From the NCBI GenBank assembly GCA_964632995.1, contig CAZWDL010000108.1, positions 1 to 25,186 of the forward strand: a stretch of DNA of 25,186 nucleotides, given 5' to 3'. The stretch's first letter is position 1; every line of letters begins with the position of its first letter. Made by a program: the position numbers and the translations under genes. The notes beneath the pieces were generated by a model. That model made no database searches and had not been told where the DNA came from. It worked only from the letters and a program-made list of their open reading frames with translations. This DNA is from CAZWDL01 sp964632995. Its GTDB lineage: Bacteria > Bacteroidota > Bacteroidia > Chitinophagales > Saprospiraceae. Below, piece by piece: positions 7,635 through 17,621 of the stretch.

Positions 7635-8318
7635 ATGAGCCGAAAACTAGCCTTAAGTACGATCGCACGCAAGAACCTGATGGCGCTGACCGGTCTTTTC
7701 CTATGTGTCTTTCTAGTCATCCACCTGGCGGGCAACCTGCAGCTCTTACTGCCTGTGGAGCGGGCCCAACTTCAGTACAATCACTATTCGGAACTCTTGT
7801 CGCACAATATTTTGATCAAGATCGTGTCCTATGTGCTGTACATCAGCATTATCGGCCACTCAGTCTACGCCCTGGTCCTCACCTGGCGAAGCCGGGCGGC
7901 GCAGGGTGGCCAAAGCTACGCTTACGACCGCCGGAGCGCCGCTTCCCCCTGGTTTTCCCGTTACATGGGCGTGTTGGGCGCATTGTTGCTGGTGTTCATC
8001 GTGGTGCATATGGCCAATTTCTGGTATCCGTACAAGTTCGGTGAGGTGCCGCTGGATGCCGCCGGCCAGAAAGACCTGTACCGCGTCGTGGTGATGGCCT
8101 ACCGCGAATGGTGGTATGTCGGCTTTTACGTCTTTTCCATGCTGGTGATGGGTTTTCACCTATTGCACGGCTTTAAGAGCGCCTTTCAGACGCTCGGCTT
8201 GTACCACAGCAAATACGGAGGATGGGTCAGGTGGGCCGGCTACGCGTATACCTTTCTAATCACCGCCGGGTTCATCTACATTCCCGTTTGGATTTATTTC
8301 ACCCAACCAATACCCTAA
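7635..8318 (+). CDS. sdhC: Succinate dehydrogenase cytochrome b subunit
   Basis: 227 residues from the ATG at 7635. An upstream in-frame start would add 33 residues with no family similarity, and a likely promoter lies inside that extension. MSRKLALSTIARKNLMALTG opens the Bacteroidota b558-type subunit. Five membrane helices are visible (about 16-38, 60-83, 108-130, 158-180, 200-222). Candidate haem-ligand histidines are His30 (VIHLAGN), His75 (IIGHSVY), His125 (VVHMANFW) and His175/178 (GFHLLHGF). It anchors the flavoprotein and iron-sulphur subunits in the inner membrane and exchanges electrons with menaquinone. A single large cytochrome b without a separate SdhD fits the three-gene operon: sdhA starts 2 bases after the stop. 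Confidence 0.93.
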   Translation: MSRKLALSTIARKNLMALTGLFLCVFLVIHLAGNLQLLLPVERAQLQYNHYSELLSHNILIKIVSYVLYISIIGHSVYALVLTWRSRAAQGGQSYAYDRRSAASPWFSRYMGVLGALLLVFIVVHMANFWYPYKFGEVPLDAAGQKDLYRVVVMAYREWWYVGFYVFSMLVMGFHLLHGFKSAFQTLGLYHSKYGGWVRWAGYAYTFLITAGFIYIPVWIYFTQPIP

Positions 8319-8320
8319 GT

Positions 8321-10233
<1,913 letters not shown>

Positions 10234-10237
<4 letters not shown>

Positions 10238-10983
10238 GAATACAACTCAAAATATGGCGGCAGGAAAGCCCCGAGGCGAAAGGTCGCATGGTGGATTACG
10301 AACTGGAGGATGTCAATCCGGAGATGTCCTTCCTGGAAATGCTTGACGTACTCAATGAGCAATTGATTCAGAAAGGGGAAATACCGGTGGAATTCGACCA
10401 CGATTGCCGCGAAGGGATCTGCGGCCAGTGTGGCCTGTTCATCAACGGGCGGGTGCACGGCCCGCTGGCGGCCACCACGACCTGCCAGCTCCACATGCGC
10501 CATTTCCGGGATGGGGACACCATCTACGTGGAGCCTTTCCGGGCGGCGGCCTTTCCCGTCATCCAGGATTTGCGCGTCGACCGCTCCGCTTTCGACCGCA
10601 TCATACAGGCGGGCGGCTACATCTCCACCCGCACCGGCGATGCGCCCGAAGCCAATACCATCCCCATTCCGCACGACGTTGCGGAGGACGCCTTCGACGC
10701 CGCTGCCTGCATCGGTTGCGGGGCTTGTGTGGCGACCTGTAAGAACGCTTCCGCCGCGCTGTTCACCGGGGCCAAGATCAGCCACCTGGCTATGCTGCCG
10801 CAGGGAAAACCCGAGGCTGATCAGCGGGTGAAGCACATGGTGGACCAAATGCAGGCCGAAGGCTTCGGGCATTGCACCAATACGGGCGCCTGCGAGGTGG
10901 AATGCCCGCAGGAGATCTCCATCTACCACATCGCGCGAATGAACTTTGAGTACAACAAAGGAATGGTGCTGAAGAGGCACTAG
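10234..10983 (+). CDS. sdhB: Succinate dehydrogenase/fumarate reductase iron-sulphur subunit
   Basis: 249 residues from the ATG at 10234, overlapping the sdhA stop by four bases; the longer upstream frame (from 10144) is inside sdhA. The [2Fe-2S] ligands are Cys58, Cys63 and Cys66 (DCREGICGQCG) plus Cys84 (TTTCQLH). The 4Fe and 3Fe cluster cysteines are in CIGCGACVATCK (159, 162, 165, 169) and CTNTGACEVECP (214, 220, 224). All expected ligands are present, so the protein should be functional. It wires electrons from the FAD of SdhA to the haem/quinone sites of SdhC. It is the last gene of the operon; the next gene converges, with stops only 10 bases apart and no obvious terminator hairpin. 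Confidence 0.97.
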
Positions 10984-10993
10984 TGGCCGCTCA

Positions 10994-12379
10994 TCATCTC
11001 TTCCAGGGGAGTTCCAGAACCCGCTGTCCGGCCAGGTAACCCTGGCGTAGCCCCTCCTCACAGTCCATGCGATAATGCACGCCCAGCGGGATGCGGGAAA
11101 ATGCATTTTCTACTGCCATATCGATGAAGGTTCGGAAGGTCCGGGGCGTGCCGCGGAACTCAGTCCGGTTTTCATGGCAGCGGTCTGTTAAAACGTAGTG
11201 AAAGCCGAAGATGTCGGTCAAAATTGTGGCGCCGGCGCCGCCGAAGCCGGAATGCCCGGAAGGATAAGCCGGAAATTGGGGAGATAACCCCTTGTAACCG
11301 TTGAGCGGGTTGTTCATGACGGTGGTCCAGTTGGGGTCGAAAGTGCGGCGAATGTAATCGATTGGCCTTTCATAGTTGTACGCATACTTTGAATGCCATA
11401 CGGCGATGCCCGCATCGCATAATGACATGCCCATTTTGGCATAGAGTTCGACAGCCGTTTCCAGAGACGGGCGCTCAATTTCGACTACCTGGTTGGCGAT
11501 GGCAACCCAACGGCCGGCCGGCGTGAAGGTCACTTCAAAATGGTCGTCACTCCAAAACTCGGCAATCCAGTACCCCTCTAAATCCTGCCCGGCCTGGACC
11601 CGGTCAACCCAAATCTTCACCTCTTTGGCCTGGGCGTAAAACTGAGAATTCGGATCCTCACTCCACGGCAGTGGCGGCCGGCTTAGCAACTCGCTTTTTT
11701 CCATGGCAAAGGTGCGAGCTTGCCCCCAGTAGGGCAATAAAGCAGGCGTGAAGTTCGGCCAGGTAGGCTGCCATAAACCGGGGCCTTGCGGAGGTGTATA
11801 GTCGGATGGCCTGGGATTCAGATAAGCTTCGTGCCCGATGGCATCGGTTGCCGACCAGTCGAAGACTGCCTCGGCGACGGCATCTCCGAAGCGTTTCGAA
11901 CGCAGGAAAACCGGAACCGCTGTTTGGGTCAAAAATTCCTGTTCAAATCTTTGATTCAGGTTTTCAATTTTTTCGAGATCAGCGGCCCGGACGTGAGGGT
12001 ATAGTTTTTTAAACATTTGATAATAAGCGGCATTAACCGCCGAAGGCCAGTGGTATTCCAGGCCGGGTAAGACCTCAGGGAGCCTCAGCCCCGCAAAATG
12101 ATCGCCCAGGGATTGGTAGCCGGGCATGCCGGGCACGGCGGCTTCGTAGCCGGCCAGGCCTAGGTAACCAAGGGCGCGGGCGGCCGCCGGAGGGCGATAA
12201 CCAGGGGCATAGCGGTCGATCTCCTCAAATAATTTGTGCCAGTCCAGCGGAACGTCGGAGCTGAAATCAGAGGCTAGAACAAGCTTTGCTTCTGGGACTA
12301 AATTGTCTTTTTCACAGGTAAGGAGTATTGCGCTTAAAAAAGCTAACAAACAGAACCGGAATAAAATATTTGTTTTCAT
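10994..12379 (-). CDS. Vanadium-dependent haloperoxidase/PAP2-family lipoprotein
   Basis: 461 residues from the ATG at 12379 (an ATG two codons earlier, at 12385, is equally possible). I rejected a start 113 codons further upstream because the chosen one gives a lipoprotein signal (MKTNILFRFCLLAFLSAILLTC, lipobox ILLTC, Cys22). The PAP2/vanadium-haloperoxidase triad is present: KYAYNYERP (Lys331, Arg338), YPSGHSG (374-376) and SRIPLGVHYRMD (428-439, His435). The N-terminal helical half (GYLGLAGYEAAVPGMPGYQSL, then SAVNAAYYQMF) also fits vanadium haloperoxidase-like proteins of Bacteroidota. Substrate is unknown: acid phosphatase and halide oxidation use the same site. It is membrane-anchored outside the cytoplasm. 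There is no functional partner nearby. Confidence 0.82.
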   Translation of the reverse strand: MKTNILFRFCLLAFLSAILLTCEKDNLVPEAKLVLASDFSSDVPLDWHKLFEEIDRYAPGYRPPAAARALGYLGLAGYEAAVPGMPGYQSLGDHFAGLRLPEVLPGLEYHWPSAVNAAYYQMFKKLYPHVRAADLEKIENLNQRFEQEFLTQTAVPVFLRSKRFGDAVAEAVFDWSATDAIGHEAYLNPRPSDYTPPQGPGLWQPTWPNFTPALLPYWGQARTFAMEKSELLSRPPLPWSEDPNSQFYAQAKEVKIWVDRVQAGQDLEGYWIAEFWSDDHFEVTFTPAGRWVAIANQVVEIERPSLETAVELYAKMGMSLCDAGIAVWHSKYAYNYERPIDYIRRTFDPNWTTVMNNPLNGYKGLSPQFPAYPSGHSGFGGAGATILTDIFGFHYVLTDRCHENRTEFRGTPRTFRTFIDMAVENAFSRIPLGVHYRMDCEEGLRQGYLAGQRVLELPWKR

Positions 12380-12864
12380 ATTCATGAGATAATTATGTTG
12401 AAAAGTATATGCCGAATGTTTTACTATTGCCTTCTCTTGTGGTGTATCCGATTCCTGGGTAGCCGCTCTTTGACTTATGGCCAAAACACCATTCATGGGA
12501 TGATTTCCCATGTTTAGCGTGGGGATCGGTTGCTTCTTCGACCTCTCTGTTGCTTTGATTACTTTTTTAACAAGAAATTGCTGATGACTGGGACCCTTAC
12601 ACAGGTGCCTTCCGCAGGAATGATTTTGTCGTAGTAATACGGATTCCGGATATTGGTGGGGATGGAATATCCGATGCAACTCTCTTACCCATGAATAGTT
12701 AGGGTGTAAAAGAAGCAACTGCGAAAATCAGCAAGGAGATTTGGTATGCAGATAGGAAAAATTGATCTGCGTCTAAAAATTCGAGGGGATGAATTTAGCC
12801 GCTAAAATAAGGTGAAAATTCAAATATCGCAAGCTTCATATATTGTTTTTTTTATTAGAACGGC
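12380..12864. other. Gene-free interval with one palindrome and a small open stretch
   Basis: 485 bases without a convincing gene. CATGGGA-TGATT-TCCCATG (12494-12512) is a perfect 7-base inverted repeat with a 5-base loop. On the minus strand, 12559-12684 is a 41-codon open stretch with protein-like composition (contains NPYYYDKIIPAEGTCVRVPV, ends FLLKK) but no start codon. It could be the tail of a decayed gene. No promoter was identified. Confidence 0.4.
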
Positions 12865-13262
12865 ATGCCTTCACCATTTCCGGGCATGGACCCTTATTTG
12901 GAAGGCCATCCTTGGCCGGATGTCTACAACAGTCTCGCTTATCTGATCAGCGTTCAGCTGACACTGCGGCTGGGCGCTGCCTATGTAGTACATTTAAACA
13001 ACTACACCGTTGAAGATACCTCTCCGGAAGAGGATGTGGGTATCCTGTATCCGGATGTGGAAATTTTCCGGAAAGCCGATAGAGCAGAGGGGCCGGCTGC
13101 CTCCCCCACGCCTCCTATCAGCCCTGAAACTGTTGTACTGCCCGCCATCAAGCCGGTAGACAATCGCTTACCGGTAGTTGAAATCAGAGACCGCCTCCGC
13201 CCGCTTTTTCCGAGGAAGAGCAGAGTTGGATGAAGAAATTGACCGGTGAAAAAGACGGATAG
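12865..13262 (+). pseudogene. DUF4058-family gene with internal deletion and frameshift
   Basis: The N-terminus is classic DUF4058 (MPSPFPGMDPYLEGHPWPDV, then YNSLAYLISVQLTLRLG) and reads intact through LPVVEIRD (ending at 13191). In normal members this leads into about 100 more residues (VEIRD...VTVIEILSPANK). Here the frame goes to an unrelated 13-residue tail and stops at 13233. From 13191 the +2 frame reads PPPPAFSEEEQSWMKKLTGE and ends at a TAG (13260-13262). That is the usual DUF4058 C-terminal tail (Pro-rich then LSEEEAAW-like). The middle of the gene has therefore been deleted and the ends joined out of frame. Function of the family is unknown. Confidence 0.7.
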
Positions 13263-13291
13263 CTGTATTCCTTTTTTCGTGTCGGAAAAAA

Positions 13292-13474
13292 TCAGGAAAA
13301 CTGTTTCAAAAAAGCTTCCGCCGTCATCACCGGGATAGCGGCATCTTTGAAATCCTTTTCATTTCGGGTAAGAAAGAATTGGGCTCCATTCACCCATGCG
13401 ACCTGATATTGGATAGCATCTTCAAGATCTTTGTAATCAGAAGCTAAAGCCAAATCCAATATGCGTTTATTCAC
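13292..13474 (-). pseudogene. PIN-domain toxin, C-terminal remnant
   Basis: Sixty residues corresponding to the last part of a type II toxin-antitoxin PIN nuclease: ILDLALASDYKDLEDAIQY (acidic DxED core, Asp19), FFLTRNEKDF (Arg37, Asp41) and IPVMTAEAFLKQF. Intact family members are about 130-140 residues and begin with a LDTNVLLD-like motif holding the first catalytic Asp; that half is absent. The apparent start is GTG at 13472-13474. No antitoxin gene is adjacent. The break coincides with an IS21-like end sequence at 13475, so insertion or deletion by a mobile element probably removed the 5' half. A functional short protein is unlikely. Confidence 0.7.
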
Positions 13475-13511
13475 CGGTAGGGGGTGACCAATTGCCGGAA
13501 TTGGGTGACAG
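13475..13511. mobile_element. Possible IS21-type terminal fragment
   Basis: Contains two direct GGGTGAC copies exactly 21 bases apart (13482-13488, 13503-13509), around CAATTGCCGGAATTG. Repeated transposase-binding words with about 20-base spacing next to CCGGCAATTGGTCACC-like sequence resemble ends of IS21 elements as I remember them. No istA/istB genes are present. Confidence 0.35.
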
Positions 13512-13900
13512 CGGTCCAGGCATCCGCTTTTGAAGGAAGGGTTTTGAATAAGAGGTAAAATAGAAAGGGAAAGACACTTGCCGGGACGCCGGCTTCGATT
13601 TCTCCTTTATTTTCGTACGTATGAAAATAAATAAAACAGACGTGCAAGTAAAGAGCTGTTTCCCTATCTTAAAATTAATTCCATTCTTTCTGTCCATCCT
13701 TACTCCGTTCGAGCCGGGGAACCTTCCGCCCGCCCTTCGTTGGCTCGGGTCGGGTAAAACTTCCCACTTGTTGTCCGTCTTAAAACCAAATAAAAATACT
13801 GCTTTTTTTCTTCTGTGACCAACTTCACTGTACGCTCATTAAATATCCCCCATCTTTGTACTGTCAATTTGATTAAACCGTTAAAAACAAACTACAGCAT
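13512..13900. other. Gene-free interval upstream of the persulfide dioxygenase
   Basis: I see no supported gene. An AT-rich palindrome TTATTTTC-N8-GAAAATAA lies at 13607-13630. CATCTTTG (13851-13858; 7 of 8 to TAnnTTTG) is a possible -7 element for the next gene, but a -33 box is not clear. A 65-codon frame from 13621 is composition noise or an insertion-element leftover. Confidence 0.4.
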
Positions 13901-15325
13901 ATGTTTTTTCAGCACGTATATGATAAGACCCTGGCCCAGGCAAGCTATGTAATCGGCTGCCAGAAAGAAGGCGTTGCCATCGTGATTGACCCCAAGCGCG
14001 ATGTCGATACTTACCTGAAGATTGCGGAAGAGAACAACCTGAAGATTACACACGTCGCCGAGACGCACATCCACGCCGACTTCCTGGCAGGCTCCCGTGA
14101 ACTGGCCGCCCTGACCGGCGCCGAGCTCTACCTCTCGGATGAGGGCGGCGAAGGCTGGGAGTACGAATTCCAGCACGTCGGCCTGAAGGATGGCAGCACC
14201 TTTGATGTGGGCAACCTCAAATTCGAAGTAATGCATACCCCCGGCCACACGCCGGAGAGCATCAGCTTCCTGCTGACGGATACTCCGGCCAGCCAGGAAC
14301 CGGTGATGATCTTTACAGGTGACTTTGTCTTCGTCGGGGATATCGGCCGTCCCGATTTGTTGGAAGAAGCGGCAGGTCTGAAGGGAACGAAAGTAGCCGG
14401 CGCCAAGCAGATGTACCAATCTGTTGAGCGTTTCCGCCAACTGCCCGATCACATCCAGGTATGGCCCGGCCACGGCGCCGGCTCCGCCTGCGGTAAAGCG
14501 CTGGGTGCGGTGCCGAGTTCTACGGTAGGCTATGAGAAGCTCCGCAACTGGGCGCTACAGTACGAAAATGACGAAGAGGGCTTCATCGAGTTCCTGCTGG
14601 CCGACCAGCCGGAGCCGCCCAAGTACTTCGCCATGATGAAGAAGCTCAACAAGGTGGACCGCCCGCTGCTCACGGAAGTACCCCAGCCCGAACGGCTGAG
14701 CAAGGAGGAATTCCAGGCCGCGATGGTCAAAGGCGTCAAGGTGATCGACACCCGTCAGAAGAAGGACTTCGCCGCCGGCTACATCCCCGGTACGCTGAAC
14801 ATTCAGCACAATAAAGCCTTCCCTACCTGGATGGGTTGGTTTATCGACTACGACGAGCCTTTCATCCTCATTGCGAAGAAAGAACAGCACGACGAGCTGG
14901 TTCGCATGCTGATGCGCATCGGTCTCGACAACCTCTCCGGCTATGTGCCTGATGTCAGCATCTGGAAAGAGCTGGGCAAGGAACTGGAGACCGAAGAGAT
15001 TATCTCGCTGGACGAAATGAAAGAACTCGTGAAGCGCGACGATGTACAGGTGGTTGACCTGCGCGGCGCAGCCGAGTACAGAGCCGGACACCTGGAAGGC
15101 GCCGACAACGTCTTCGTCGGTACGCTGCCGGAAAACCTCGACAAGGTCAGCAAAGATAAGCAAGTGGTGGTCCATTGTAAATCCGGCGACCGCGCTGCTA
15201 TCGGCTACTCCATCCTGGCTAAAAACGGGTTCAAAAACGTCGTGAACTATCTCAACAGCTACGATGAGTGGGTGCGTAACGGCAACCCCGTAGTGAGAGA
15301 AGATGAACCGGCTACGATAGCGTAA
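13901..15325 (+). CDS. Persulfide dioxygenase-rhodanese fusion (CstB-like)
   Basis: 474 residues. The N-terminal metallo-beta-lactamase domain (about 1-235) has the ETHE1-like iron site: ETHIHADF (His56, His58, Asp60), TPGHTPES (His116), TGDFVFVGDIGRPDL (Asp141) and WPGHGAGSACGK (His191). A degenerate rhodanese domain (about 262-360: VKVIDTRQKKDFAAGYIPG, then IAKKEQHDE) lacks an active-site Cys. A second rhodanese (about 365-465: VVDLRGAAEYRAGHLEGA) has the active loop VVHCKSGDRAA with Cys426. This MBL-pseudorhodanese-rhodanese order is that of CstB, which oxidises persulfides to sulfite and forms thiosulfate. It probably detoxifies sulfide in the cytoplasm. Here it stands alone, without sqr or a CstR-type regulator. 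A good hairpin terminator follows. Confidence 0.88.
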   Translation: MFFQHVYDKTLAQASYVIGCQKEGVAIVIDPKRDVDTYLKIAEENNLKITHVAETHIHADFLAGSRELAALTGAELYLSDEGGEGWEYEFQHVGLKDGSTFDVGNLKFEVMHTPGHTPESISFLLTDTPASQEPVMIFTGDFVFVGDIGRPDLLEEAAGLKGTKVAGAKQMYQSVERFRQLPDHIQVWPGHGAGSACGKALGAVPSSTVGYEKLRNWALQYENDEEGFIEFLLADQPEPPKYFAMMKKLNKVDRPLLTEVPQPERLSKEEFQAAMVKGVKVIDTRQKKDFAAGYIPGTLNIQHNKAFPTWMGWFIDYDEPFILIAKKEQHDELVRMLMRIGLDNLSGYVPDVSIWKELGKELETEEIISLDEMKELVKRDDVQVVDLRGAAEYRAGHLEGADNVFVGTLPENLDKVSKDKQVVVHCKSGDRAAIGYSILAKNGFKNVVNYLNSYDEWVRNGNPVVREDEPATIA

Positions 15326-15385
15326 TTAACAGCAGAAAAATCAGGCTGGCATTCTCTCAATGATTAAAAGAATGCTTCGGAACAG

Positions 15386-15415
15386 ACCGCTCCGCCTCTT
15401 GTGAGGTGGGGCGGT
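15386..15415 (+). terminator. Hairpin terminator after the persulfide dioxygenase
   Basis: A 13-base stem (15386-15398 with 15403-15415, only two G-T pairs) closes on the loop TTGT and is followed by TTGCGTTT. It is strong and 60 bases after the stop; the weak T-tract is the only reservation. Confidence 0.7.
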
Positions 15416-15721
15416 TTGCGTTTAACGGAAGTTATGATGATCTCATTCGGAATCGTGTTTTGCGAAAATAACCGGAATATTGATCTCAAACTTACTGTAA
15501 GGTTGAAGTCGTCTACAGTTTTCTAACCGGCCTATCTAAAGCCCCAAACGTGAAGTCCGGCCCGGAATTGACTGATAAATGACAGTTAATGTGCTAAGCG
15601 GCTGGTTTAGAGAGCCTAATTTTAAGTTTAGCTTCTGAAATCCAACTTTTTCGGGTTCGTTTTAGATAAAAAAGCTTGCTATTCACCATCCTGGCTTCAC
15701 CAGGAAAGTTTTTAAAAAGGC

Positions 15722-15779
15722 CACAGATTACACGGGTTTTCCAAAATGATAATCTGTGAAAATCCGTGTGATCCGTAGC
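15722..15779. repeat. Inverted word repeat, ATTACACGGATTTTC type
   Basis: ATTACACGGGTTTTC (15727-15741) pairs with GAAAATCCGTGTGAT (15758-15772) with two mismatches in 15. The words CACAGATT/AATCTGTG and ATCCGT add further partial copies. Such CACAGATTACACGGATTTTC phrases recur in intergenic DNA of many Bacteroidota, from memory. The surrounding gap (15416-15843) shows no gene or clear promoter for hemY. Confidence 0.75.
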
Positions 15780-15843
15780 AAAAATAAAAAATATCGGCGC
15801 GCAGCGGCGATGCTGAATAGTTACATAAGAGGAAGGTAAAAAT

Positions 15844-17205
15844 ATGAAAAGGAATATCGCTGTTATCGGGGGCGGCATCTCGGGACTCTGTGTCGCCTAC
15901 TGGCTGAAAAAAGAGGGGTTCGAGGTCCGGCTTTTTGAAAGATCGGATCGCGTAGGCGGGGTGATCACCTCTGAGCGTTCTGATGGTTTCCTGTTTGACA
16001 TGGGGCCCAACAGCGCTCTCGAAACCTCGGAAGTACTCAAAAGTCTGGTTCGCGACCTGGAACTGGAAGACCAAAAAGTTTATGGTAATGAGGCCTCCGG
16101 GAAAAGATATATCCTCAGGAACGGGCAACTGGCGCCGGTACCCACGTCTCCCCTGGCCTTTATTCGTTCCGGCCTGTTTTCCTGGAAAGCCAAGCTGCGC
16201 CTGTTGAAGGAACCTTTTCTTAAACCGACCTCAGGCGAAGACATTGCGCTGGCGGATTTCGTCCGCTACCGGCTGGGGCAGGAGTTTCTCGACTATGCGA
16301 TCAATCCTTTTGTGGCAGGCGTGTATGCCGGCGATCCGCAACACCTGAGTACGGCGGCAGGATTTCCCAAACTGTATGCCCTGGAACAGAAATACGGCAG
16401 CCTGATCAAGGGTACTGTGCAGGGCGCGCGTGAGCGGAAAAAAAGAAAAGAAGTGGCTAAAAACCGGGCCCGGATGTTTTCCTTTACAGACGGTATGCAG
16501 GTACTGACCGATGCACTGGCGGCAAACCTGAAGCAGGAGATTCATACTAATGTGGTTGTGAACCGGCTGAGCGAACAGGATGGCCGCTACCAACTGGAAG
16601 TTAGCCGGAACGGTGGTTCGCAAGCCCTGTCTTTTGACCATGTGGTCGTTTGCGTTCCCACTTTCGCCATGAAGGACCTGCTGTCTCCGGTGGCTTCACC
16701 GGAAGAACTGCAGCTGCTCTCGGATATTTACTACCCACCGGTGAGTGTGGTCTTCACCGGTTTCCGGAAGGAGGCCGTTCCGCGGGAACTGGACGGCTTC
16801 GGTTTCCTGGTCCCCGAGGTGGAAAACCGCTCCATCCTGGGATCGCTGTGGAGTTCTTCCATCTTTCCGGGACGAGCGCCGGAGGGGCATGTGGCATTTA
16901 CTTCCTTTGTGGGCGGCGCCCGCCAACCGGATAACGCGCTGCTGCCCGATGACGACCTCGCCCGGCTGGTGTTTGAGGAACTGAAAGACATCCTGAATAT
17001 TAGGGAAAAACCGGTGTTCGTACGCGTCAAAAAATGGAAGCGGGCCATTCCCCAGTACCGCATGGGATATCAAGGCATTCAGGGCCTGCTGGGGGATCTC
17101 GAAAATCGTTTTCCCGGCCTTTACTTCGCCGGCAATTACCGGCGTGGGATAAGCGTGGGCGACAGCGTACTGTCGGCTTTTGATGTGGTGGGAAAGATCC
17201 AATGA
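15844..17205 (+). CDS. hemY: Protoporphyrinogen oxidase, HemY type (called hemG in some schemes)
   Basis: 453 residues, normal length. The FAD-binding Rossmann motif is at the N-terminus (VIGGGISGL, Gly9-Gly14, with Glu32 of FERSDRVGG binding ribose). Family blocks follow: FDMGPNSALET, DFVRYRLGQEFLDYAINPFVAGVY, GDPQHLSTAAGFPKL, FSFTDGMQVLTDAL and the C-terminal FAD motif GLYFAGNYRRGISVGDSVLSAF. It oxidises protoporphyrinogen IX to protoporphyrin IX with O2, the penultimate step of haem synthesis (or the coproporphyrinogen equivalent in some lineages). No other haem-synthesis gene is adjacent. It is peripheral to the inner membrane. It has no operon partner: 415 gene-free bases follow. Confidence 0.93.
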   Translation: MKRNIAVIGGGISGLCVAYWLKKEGFEVRLFERSDRVGGVITSERSDGFLFDMGPNSALETSEVLKSLVRDLELEDQKVYGNEASGKRYILRNGQLAPVPTSPLAFIRSGLFSWKAKLRLLKEPFLKPTSGEDIALADFVRYRLGQEFLDYAINPFVAGVYAGDPQHLSTAAGFPKLYALEQKYGSLIKGTVQGARERKKRKEVAKNRARMFSFTDGMQVLTDALAANLKQEIHTNVVVNRLSEQDGRYQLEVSRNGGSQALSFDHVVVCVPTFAMKDLLSPVASPEELQLLSDIYYPPVSVVFTGFRKEAVPRELDGFGFLVPEVENRSILGSLWSSSIFPGRAPEGHVAFTSFVGGARQPDNALLPDDDLARLVFEELKDILNIREKPVFVRVKKWKRAIPQYRMGYQGIQGLLGDLENRFPGLYFAGNYRRGISVGDSVLSAFDVVGKIQ

Positions 17206-17621
17206 GTAATTTTTTAATAAAAAATCAGCTCTGCATCTTTACAAATAGGCTGTAATTTGTTATATTACACATATGTCGACAACCCCTGTCACATAAGTAT
17301 TCGGATCGCATCATTTTAAGCAAAGTACAGAACCAGGCTTTCAGGTTCAGGCCTACCTGTTTTTAGTATAGGTTCTAACCTTTCCCCCTTTGTCTTCAAA
17401 TGGAGCGGCTTGACCTGCTATTTTCGCATTTCTCACGGAGTGCCCTACAAAGTTATTTTGGTTAAAAGAGGCATTTCAGTCTCTCGTTTTCGATGTGAGT
17501 GCAGACGGCAGCTGGCATCTACTTAACATCTATTTAGCATCGGAAAAAAACCTCACTAACTTTCGCCTCCGCATCAGGAAAGCGTCTGATCGCATCCGGA
17601 TACTCCAAAACCAAAACCACC
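17206..17621. other. Gene-free interval
   Basis: 416 bases with no supported gene. ATTTTTT-AAT-AAAAAAT (17209-17225) is a perfect but AT-only inverted repeat directly after the hemY stop, too weak to call a terminator. TATTTTCG (17419-17426) resembles a -7 box but has no -33 at the right distance. No repeats of the word type are seen here. Confidence 0.4.

Noticed and set aside
12380..12718. A 113-codon N-terminal extension of the haloperoxidase-like protein
   Set aside because: It starts at TTG, has no family similarity and would bury a clear lipoprotein signal peptide.
13621..13818. A 65-codon plus-strand frame
   Set aside because: Starts inside an AT-rich palindrome, has no domain and odd composition; treated as non-coding.
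17209..17225. ATTTTTT-AAT-AAAAAAT after hemY as a terminator
   Set aside because: A pure A/T stem is too unstable; recorded only as a chance inverted repeat.
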